A stretch of DNA of 64,000 nucleotides from Limosilactobacillus caccae (GTDB lineage Bacteria; Bacillota; Bacilli; Lactobacillales; Lactobacillaceae), in NCBI RefSeq assembly GCF_900156885.1, contig NZ_FTOY01000011.1:62001-126000 (forward strand). Reading direction: 5' to 3'. Position numbers and translations under genes: made by a program. This document shows positions 58,488 through 64,000 of the stretch, piece by piece. How positions within the stretch are numbered: position 1 is the stretch's first letter; each line of letters begins with the position of its first letter. The notes under the pieces are model-generated. The model was given only the letters and a program-made list of their open reading frames with translations. It did no database searches and was not told the DNA's origin.

Positions 58488-59732
58488 CTATTCACGAATC
58501 TGACCGTTCCCGGTGATTTCGTACTTAATCGTCGTTAACTGGGCTAGCCCCATTGGCCCGCGAGCGTGAAGCTTCTGGGTACTGATGCCAATTTCAGCAC
58601 CGAAACCAAACATCCCCCCGTCAGTAAAGCGGGTTGACGCGTTGACGTAGACACAAGCTGAATTAACGGCTTCTTGGAAACGACGGCCGCGACTGATGTT
58701 ATTAGTAATAATTGCTTCTGAGTGGTGGGTGCTGTGCTCGTTGATGTGACTAATGGCTTCATCAAGCGAGTCGACTACCTTAACCGCCATGATTAAGTCA
58801 TTGTATTCCGTATCCCAGTCTGCGTCACTAGCAGGGTGGATAGCTGGAACGATTGCCCGGGCTGTTTGGTCACCGCGGAGCTGGACGCCATGCTTAATCA
58901 AAGCATCCGCAATCGCAGGTAAGAACGTAGCCGCAACGTCCTGGTGGATTAACAGTTTTTCGGCCGCGTTGCAGACCGATGGCCGCTGAACCTTGGCATT
59001 GACGGCGATGTCCGTCGCCATTTTAAGGTCCGCGTCCTTGTCAACGTAAACATGACAGTTTCCTGCTCCGGTTTCAATCACCGGGACGGTCGCGGTCTTA
59101 ACAACCCGTTGGATCAGGCCGCGGCCACCACGGGGGATGAGGACGTCAATGTAGTCAGTCAGGTTCATCATCTCGGCGGCGATTTCGTGACTAGTATCGT
59201 GGATCAACTGAACGGCGTCAGCGGGCAGCCCTTGTTTTTCCAGCGAGGCTCGCAAGATATCAGTCAGGGCGATGTTTGTCTGGAGGGCTTCCTTTCCGCC
59301 CCGCAGGATAACAGCATTCCCACTCTTAAAGGTTAGCCCGGTAGCATCGACAGTTACGTTTGGCCGGGCTTCAAAGATAATACCAATTACCCCTAATGGT
59401 ACCCGCCGCTGGATAATTTGCAAACCATCCTGGCTGATCCAGCCTTTATCAATCTGCGCGGTTGGGTCCGGAAGGTCGGCGATTGAGCGTAAACCCGCGG
59501 CCATATCAGCGATCCGCTGTTCATTGACCATTAAGCGGTCGGTAAACTTCTTCGGCATTGCCGTCGCGTTTGCTAAGTCCTTCTTATTCGCAGCTAACAC
59601 TTGGTCCTGGTTGGCAACCAGGTCAGCGGCCAGCTGGCGAAGGGCCTGATTTTTGGTGGCAGTGTCAAAAAGGGCGAGTTTTGTTTCTGCTTGTTGGGCA
59701 CGCTGGCCGATTGCTGTTAATGTATTTGTCAT
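58488..59732 (-). CDS. proA: Glutamate-5-semialdehyde dehydrogenase (gamma-glutamyl phosphate reductase)
   Basis: 414 residues. Aldehyde dehydrogenase fold with the catalytic Cys in VQRPSVCNAAEKLLIH; VPLGVIGIIFEARPNVT and NAVILRGGKEA typical of ProA. Reduces glutamyl phosphate. Between proB (11 bases) and proC. Confidence 0.96.
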   Translation of the reverse strand: MTNTLTAIGQRAQQAETKLALFDTATKNQALRQLAADLVANQDQVLAANKKDLANATAMPKKFTDRLMVNEQRIADMAAGLRSIADLPDPTAQIDKGWISQDGLQIIQRRVPLGVIGIIFEARPNVTVDATGLTFKSGNAVILRGGKEALQTNIALTDILRASLEKQGLPADAVQLIHDTSHEIAAEMMNLTDYIDVLIPRGGRGLIQRVVKTATVPVIETGAGNCHVYVDKDADLKMATDIAVNAKVQRPSVCNAAEKLLIHQDVAATFLPAIADALIKHGVQLRGDQTARAIVPAIHPASDADWDTEYNDLIMAVKVVDSLDEAISHINEHSTHHSEAIITNNISRGRRFQEAVNSACVYVNASTRFTDGGMFGFGAEIGISTQKLHARGPMGLAQLTTIKYEITGNGQIRE

Positions 59733-59743
59733 GATATTACCTC

Positions 59744-60532
59744 CTATTTTCCAAAACGAGTACCAACTTGTTGGCCGTCAAAGATGTCAAAAATAATCTT
59801 GGGATTTTCCCCGTTGCAAAGGATCATCTGCTTGCCCGCCTTCATCACCGTGGCGGCTGCCCGGAGTTTAGTGACCATTCCGCCGGTACCAAAACGGGTA
59901 CTACTGCCACTTGCCGCCTCCTCAATTTCCGGCGTGAGCACTGGCACCTCGGTAATTGCCTGGGCATCCGGATACTTGTGCGGGTCCTTGGTGTACAGGG
60001 CGTTGATGTCGGTGAGGACAATCAACAGGTCCGCATCAATTGTAGTGGCCACCTGGGCGGACAACTCATCGTTATCACTGAAAGTGGTGTGGTGGTCCAG
60101 TTCATCAACGGACACGGGGTCGTTTTCGTTGACGATTGGGATGACGTGCTGGGCAAGGAGGGTATTAATTGTGTTGAGGGTGTGCTGCCGACTAACCGGA
60201 AATTCGAGGACATCGCGGGTCAACAATAGCTGGGCGACGTGGGTCTGGTAATCGAGAAAGCGTTGTGAATAGATCCGCATTAATGCCGCTTGCCCAATTG
60301 ATGCTAGGGCTTGCTGCTTGGCGATTTCGGCGGGCCGTTCCTTCATTCCCAGGCTGGCAAGGCCCACCCCGATGGCACCAGAAGAAACGAGGACAAGCTC
60401 ATAGCCCTGGTGGCTGAGGGTCGCGAGGGTAAAGGCCAGTCGGTCAATTGTCCGCAGGTTGATTTGACCACTGGGGAGAACAAGGCTACTAGTACCTATT
60501 TTGATTACAATTCGTTTTGTCTTATCTCCCAT
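59744..60532 (-). CDS. proB: Glutamate 5-kinase
   Basis: 262 residues; start MGDKTKRIVIKIGTSSL after GAGAGGAG on the minus strand. Amino acid kinase fold only, without the C-terminal PUA domain seen in E. coli ProB. LVSSGAIGVG, NENDPVSVDELDHHTTFSDNDELSA (in part) and FGTGGMVTKLRAA motifs. First enzyme of proline synthesis. A T-box-type leader controls the operon. Confidence 0.95.
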   Translation of the reverse strand: MGDKTKRIVIKIGTSSLVLPSGQINLRTIDRLAFTLATLSHQGYELVLVSSGAIGVGLASLGMKERPAEIAKQQALASIGQAALMRIYSQRFLDYQTHVAQLLLTRDVLEFPVSRQHTLNTINTLLAQHVIPIVNENDPVSVDELDHHTTFSDNDELSAQVATTIDADLLIVLTDINALYTKDPHKYPDAQAITEVPVLTPEIEEAASGSSTRFGTGGMVTKLRAAATVMKAGKQMILCNGENPKIIFDIFDGQQVGTRFGK

Positions 60533-60539
60533 AAAAAAA

Positions 60540-60731
60540 CTCCTCTCAAAACACAAAGCACGTCTTTAACCGAGACACCAGTTACGGCGGTACCATTCTC
60601 GTTTAAAGACGTGCTTTACTCTTTTATGTATTAATTATTAAAGTTAAGTGATAAGTGTAGCAGGGATTCGGTGCTCGATGTGGCTTTCAGTCGGTGACCA
60701 CATTCCCTTATACTGACCTACTATATCTACA
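60540..60731 (-). promoter_or_regulatory. Compact T-box-type leader of proBAC
   Basis: Minus strand. It carries the T-box core ATGGTACCGCC, which lies in an antiterminator-like fold (GAGA with TCTC; ACC with GGT). This is nested inside a 15-bp perfect inverted repeat (60555-60569 with 60603-60617). The repeat is followed by GTGTTTT and, within 8 bases, the proB binding site. The 5' hairpin (60658-60723) is only about 65 bases, much shorter than a normal Stem I; a CCG triplet (Pro) lies in its 3' strand. Confidence 0.65.
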
Positions 60732-60737
60732 TCTCAA

Positions 60738-60767
60738 ATTGTACGTTTCTTATTGATCCTTTGTCAA
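60738..60767 (-). promoter_or_regulatory. Promoter of proBAC
   Basis: On the minus strand TTGACA (60762-60767) and TACAAT (60738-60743), 18 bases apart. Confidence 0.8.
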
Positions 60768-60793
60768 GATCAATTGCAAAAATTAAAATTTTA

Positions 60794-60822
60794 TTGACAA
60801 AAGATTAAAATTAAATTAGAAT
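60794..60822 (+). promoter_or_regulatory. Promoter of the hydrolase-aminotransferase operon
   Basis: TTGACA (60794-60799) and TAGAAT (60817-60822), 17 bases apart; divergent from the proB promoter with 26 bases between the -35 elements. Confidence 0.8.
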
Positions 60823-60842
60823 ACCCGTAATGAAAAATAAGT

Positions 60843-61098
60843 GTTCGAGATGAGTAGGAGTAATGAGTTTTTAGAGAGCTTTCGCTTGGTGGAAGAAAGT
60901 AACAGCTTGCTCTGAAGATGGTCTTGAAGTTACGCGTGGTGGTGAGAATGATCGAGCTGCTGACGGCCGATATCCGTTATCTTATCAATGAGTTGATTAA
61001 AACTTGATGAGGTTATTTGGAAAACCAAATAACGAAAATAGGTGGTACCACGGGTGAAAGCTCGTCCTTATTGATGACGATAAGGACGAGCTTTTTTT
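60843..61098 (+). promoter_or_regulatory. T-box riboswitch, methionine-type specifier
   Basis: Stem I is closed by GTTCGA (60843-60848) with TCGAGC (60952-60957); AGTA lies in its 5' strand. ATG (60948-60950) in GAGAATGA just before the 3' base arm is the likely specifier, a Met codon. The T-box core AGGTGGTACCACG lies at 61040-61052, and the terminator AAGCTCGTCCTTAT (61058-61071) with ATAAGGACGAGCTT (61080-61093) is followed by T7. Uncharged tRNA should switch the operon on. Confidence 0.88.
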
Positions 61099-61114
61099 GA
61101 AAGAAGGAGATAAT

Positions 61115-61900
61115 GTGAAGATCAAAGTGGCATTAGCACAATTAAACATTGAATTTGCTAATCCGCAGGTAAACCAGGCCAAAGTAAAAGCGGCGGTTTC
61201 CGCGGCCGCTCAGGAAAACGTCGACGTCGTGGTCTTTCCAGAAATGTGGAATACCGGTTATGCCCTTGACCAGCTGGGTACACTGGCGGATGAGGATGGT
61301 AAAAAGACGCAGGCGGTGCTAGCCAGGCTAGCCGGACAATTTGATGTCAACATTGTCGGGGGTTCGGTCGCGACTAAGCGTGGTGACCAGTTTTTCAACA
61401 CCACTTATGTTGTCGACCGGCTTGGCCAGGTGGTTGCGGATTACGATAAGGTGCACCTGTTTGGTCTGATGAACGAGGACCGCTACCTAACCGCGGGGGA
61501 TAAGGAAAACTACTTCCGTCTTGCCGGGGTGCCGAGTGCTAGCTTTATCTGTTATGACCTCCGCTTCCCGGAATGGGTTCGGACAGTTGCCCGGCACGGG
61601 ACAGATATTCTCTACTTTTCAGCGGAGTGGCCAGCAAAGCGGATTGCACAGTGGAAGTTGATGTTACAGGCCCGGGCAATTGAAAACCAAGCGTTTGTCG
61701 TTGCGGTCAACCGGGTTGGGGATGATCCGGATAATCAATTTAACGGGCACTCGCTCGTCATTGATCCCCTGGGCAGGATTATTGTTGATGCGGGCGAAAC
61801 AGAAACGATTGCCTACGCGGTGGTTGACCTTGACCAGTTGGCGGCGGTCCGGGGCCCGATTCCCGTCTTTAGTGACCGGCGGCCGCCCTTATATCATTAG
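61115..61900 (+). CDS. Carbon-nitrogen hydrolase (nitrilase superfamily, omega-amidase-like)
   Basis: 261 residues; GTG at 61115 after AGAAGGAG (TTG at 61097 lies in the terminator T tract and is rejected). Catalytic triad: Glu in VVFPEMWNTG, Lys in DYDKVHLFG, Cys in SFICYDLRFPEW. Similar to MtnU/Nit2, which hydrolyse alpha-keto acid amides. It shares the Met-type T-box with an aminotransferase, which suggests methionine-related keto acid recycling (inference). Confidence 0.9.
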   Translation: MKIKVALAQLNIEFANPQVNQAKVKAAVSAAAQENVDVVVFPEMWNTGYALDQLGTLADEDGKKTQAVLARLAGQFDVNIVGGSVATKRGDQFFNTTYVVDRLGQVVADYDKVHLFGLMNEDRYLTAGDKENYFRLAGVPSASFICYDLRFPEWVRTVARHGTDILYFSAEWPAKRIAQWKLMLQARAIENQAFVVAVNRVGDDPDNQFNGHSLVIDPLGRIIVDAGETETIAYAVVDLDQLAAVRGPIPVFSDRRPPLYH

Positions 61901-61915
61901 AAAGGATGATTGAGA

Positions 61916-63103
61916 ATGAAATTTGAACAATCGAAGCTCCTGGATGGCTTGCCGAAGCAATTTTTTGCCAACCTGGTAGCAAAGGTGAACAAGAAAATTG
62001 AAGACGGGGTTGACGTGATCAACCTCGGCCAGGGGAACCCAGATAAGCCAACGCCAGATTATATTGTCAAGAGCACCCAGAAGTGGGTCGCTGACCCGCG
62101 GACGCATAAGTATTCACTTTTTCGCGGCCTGCCAGCATTTAAGCAGGCGGCCGCTGACTTTTACCAGGAAAAATACGGGGTAAGTGTTGACCCGGAAAAG
62201 GAAGTCGCAATTCTCGGGGGATCCAAGATTGGCTTGGTTGAATTGCCCTGGGCGTTGATGAACCCTGGTGACACTTATTTACTGCCTGATCCGGGTTACC
62301 CGGACTATTTCTCCGGGGCCGCCCTTGGGAAGGTCAAGTTTGCGACTGTCCCGTTGCTTGCGGAAAACAACTTTCTTCCCGACCTAAAAGCAATTCCTGC
62401 CGACGTCGCAAAACAGGCAAAATTTTTCTATCTGAATTATCCGAATAACCCGACCGGAGCAGTTGCCACCCCTGAGTTTTACAAGGAGTTAGTGGCCTGG
62501 GCAAAGAAGTACCAGGTGGGGATCATCAGCGATTTTGCCTATGGAGCCCTGGGCTTTGACGGTCAAGCGCCAGTTAGTTTTATGCAGACACCGGGCGCCA
62601 AAGAGGTGGGGGTTGAATTTTATACGTTCTCCAAGACCTTTAACATGGCTGGCTGGCGGATTGCCTTTGCGGTCGGCAACCCGGATATCATCGGGGCGTT
62701 GAACTTAATTCAAGACCACCTCTTCGTCAGTCTCTTCCCCGCATTGCAGTATGCGGCGATTGATGCCCTAAAGGCGCCACAGCGTGACCAAGAGATTGCC
62801 AAGATCGTTGCCCGCTATGAGGAGCGCCGGAACGCGTTTGTTAAGGCAGCGGATAAGATCGGTTGGCATGCCTTTGTTCCACGGGGAACGTTTTATGCCT
62901 GGATGCCGGTTCCTAAGGGGTATACGAGTGAAAGCTTTGCCAACCTCTTATTGGACCGCGCAGGAGTGGCCGTTGCCCCGGGAAATGGTTTTGGTGAACA
63001 TGGGGAAGGCTACGTGCGGATTGGTTTGCTGATTGAACCAGACCGGCTAGTTGAAGCAGTCGACCGGATTGCGAAGTTGCATTTGTTTGATAAGGAGGAT
63101 TAA
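61916..63103 (+). CDS. PLP-dependent aminotransferase (MtnE/DAP-type)
   Basis: 395 residues; ATG at 61916 after AAAGGATG. Motifs: VINLGQGNPDKPTPD, LPDPGYPDYFSG, LNYPNNPTGAVA, DFAYGALGFDG, and PLP lysine in FYTFSKTFNMAGWRIAF. It resembles MtnE-type (methionine from ketomethiobutyrate) and related enzymes. Pairing with a C-N hydrolase under a Met-specific T-box supports a methionine role over other substrates, but this is not proven. Confidence 0.88.
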   Translation: MKFEQSKLLDGLPKQFFANLVAKVNKKIEDGVDVINLGQGNPDKPTPDYIVKSTQKWVADPRTHKYSLFRGLPAFKQAAADFYQEKYGVSVDPEKEVAILGGSKIGLVELPWALMNPGDTYLLPDPGYPDYFSGAALGKVKFATVPLLAENNFLPDLKAIPADVAKQAKFFYLNYPNNPTGAVATPEFYKELVAWAKKYQVGIISDFAYGALGFDGQAPVSFMQTPGAKEVGVEFYTFSKTFNMAGWRIAFAVGNPDIIGALNLIQDHLFVSLFPALQYAAIDALKAPQRDQEIAKIVARYEERRNAFVKAADKIGWHAFVPRGTFYAWMPVPKGYTSESFANLLLDRAGVAVAPGNGFGEHGEGYVRIGLLIEPDRLVEAVDRIAKLHLFDKED

Positions 63104-63107
63104 AATT

Positions 63108-64000
63108 ATGGCTTTAAGTTATACAGTATTAGGTGCCGGGGCAATGGGCCTTCGTTTTGGGGTGTTGCTTCAGGAACTTGCTGGTGCCAAAGTTGACTTT
63201 GTCGATAACTGGGCACCGGAAGTAGAAACAATTAAACAACAGGGCGGGGTGTATGTTTCCCGGGATCATGAGAACCGTCACCTGGTGCCGATTAATATCT
63301 ATTCGCCAGAAGAATATGATGGGGACCCGGATGCTTTCATTGTTTTTGCTAAGCAGATGACACTGGCGGACTTGCTTGAGCGGAGCGCTCACTTCTTCCA
63401 CCCGGACCACCAGTATGTTTTCTCCGGGATGAACGGGATGGGACACATTGAAAAGATTAACCAATACTTCCCTAAAGAGCACGTCATTGCTGGTACCTGC
63501 TTGATTGGGACAGTGTTGAATAAGGCGGGGGATGTTGACTTTATCGGTAAGGCCGGTGCAGGTTCGATTAACCTGGCTCCCCAGGTCGGTGAACCCGACG
63601 AGCGAGTTAAGGAAATTGTTGCTGACTTTACAACGGCGAATATTAATCCGCACTTGAACGATAATTTCTACGGTACCCTGCTGACAAAGGTGGTCTTTAA
63701 TTCTGTTATCAATACCATCTGTACCTTATTTGAAATCCAAATGGGGCAGTTTATTGACTATGATGGTGCCGAAAAGCTGGGCAAGCAGCTAATTAATGAA
63801 GCCTTCGATGTCGCTGAACGGGCAGGAATTCAATTGCTGAGTACCCGGGAAGAGGAATGGCAAACGATTAAGTATGTCAGCGAGGTTACCAACCCCTTGC
63901 ACTACCCATCCATGTACCAGGACATGAGTAAAAACCGGCCAACAGAAGTTGACTATATCAATGGCTATATCTATGACCTAGGAAAGAAGTACAACTATGA
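63108..64000 (+). CDS. 2-dehydropantoate 2-reductase-like protein (3' end outside window)
   Basis: 297 residues are present; the frame runs off the window. AAGGAGG precedes the ATG. N-terminal Rossmann motif VLGAGAMGLRFG, then the ketopantoate reductase domain with FSGMNGMGHIEKI, and a C-terminal helical part holding LLTKVVFNSVINTICTLF (Lys and Asn of the family). It may make pantoate for CoA or reduce another keto acid. Four bases after the aminotransferase, thus under the same T-box. Confidence 0.88.
   Translation, partial: MALSYTVLGAGAMGLRFGVLLQELAGAKVDFVDNWAPEVETIKQQGGVYVSRDHENRHLVPINIYSPEEYDGDPDAFIVFAKQMTLADLLERSAHFFHPDHQYVFSGMNGMGHIEKINQYFPKEHVIAGTCLIGTVLNKAGDVDFIGKAGAGSINLAPQVGEPDERVKEIVADFTTANINPHLNDNFYGTLLTKVVFNSVINTICTLFEIQMGQFIDYDGAEKLGKQLINEAFDVAERAGIQLLSTREEEWQTIKYVSEVTNPLHYPSMYQDMSKNRPTEVDYINGYIYDLGKKYNY

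Overview
The window is a bacterial chromosome segment from a low-to-middle GC Firmicute, most likely a heterofermentative lactobacillus of the Limosilactobacillus type. This is inferred from the strong AGGAGG ribosome binding sites, the dnaX-ebfC-recR-yaaL-tmk-yaaQ-holB-yabA-rsmI synteny, T-box leaders, a small-type SRP RNA, a class Ib ribonucleotide reductase, a bifunctional AdhE, a PPK/Ppx cluster and cre sites. The species cannot be fixed by reading alone. No transposase, CRISPR array, rRNA or tRNA gene was seen.

Layout. 1-7 kb: the end of radA, a PIN-TRAM membrane protein, a secreted Ala-rich surface protein where many relatives have gltX, then cysS, mrnC and rlmB. 6.3-11.3 kb: a secreted protein with three TPM-like domains, a GH3 glycosidase, a decayed second TPM gene and LemA. 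11.4-13.7 kb: rpmG, secE, nusG, rplK, rplA. 13.8-20.3 kb: an insertion that separates rplKA from rplJL, holding a DUF2207 membrane protein, an aminotransferase and a four-gene polysaccharide cluster (small membrane protein, processive GT2, small acidic protein, WecB-type epimerase). 20.3-22.7 kb: the L10 leader with rplJ and rplL, then a DUF5692 membrane protein with a cre site. 22.8-25.3 kb: an AT-rich block with a long imperfect inverted repeat or structured RNA, an orphan VirD4/TraG-type ATPase and an unknown partner. 25.5-30.8 kb: mscL, then a PadR-DUF1700-DUF4097 operon followed by a MacA/MacB-type efflux system.

30.9-37.5 kb (minus strand): adhE behind two Rex-like boxes, and nrdH-nrdE-nrdF behind two NrdR boxes. 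37.7-45.5 kb: tadA, SRP RNA, and the dnaX-to-rsmI DNA metabolism block ending in an acyl-ACP thioesterase. 45.7-51.5 kb: a degenerate Ppx/GppA-like protein, ppk, a canonical short ppx, and galE. 51.8-54.9 kb (minus): a neopullulanase-type GH13 enzyme and a sugar/cation MFS transporter with operator and cre sites. 55.2-57.5 kb: tsaB-rimI-tsaD. 57.7-60.5 kb (minus): proB-proA-proC behind a compact T-box-like leader. 60.8-64 kb (plus): a methionine-type T-box in front of a carbon-nitrogen hydrolase, an aminotransferase and a ketopantoate-reductase-like gene cut by the window end.

The best candidates for undescribed biology are: the TPM leader, which is conserved in two copies, has a hairpin over the ribosome binding site, and is followed by a frame with no standard start codon; the orphan VirD4-like ATPase with its small partner and the adjacent 270-base inverted-repeat element; the hairpin that buries the start codon of the polysaccharide cluster; and the compact proB leader. 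All functional statements about these are inference.
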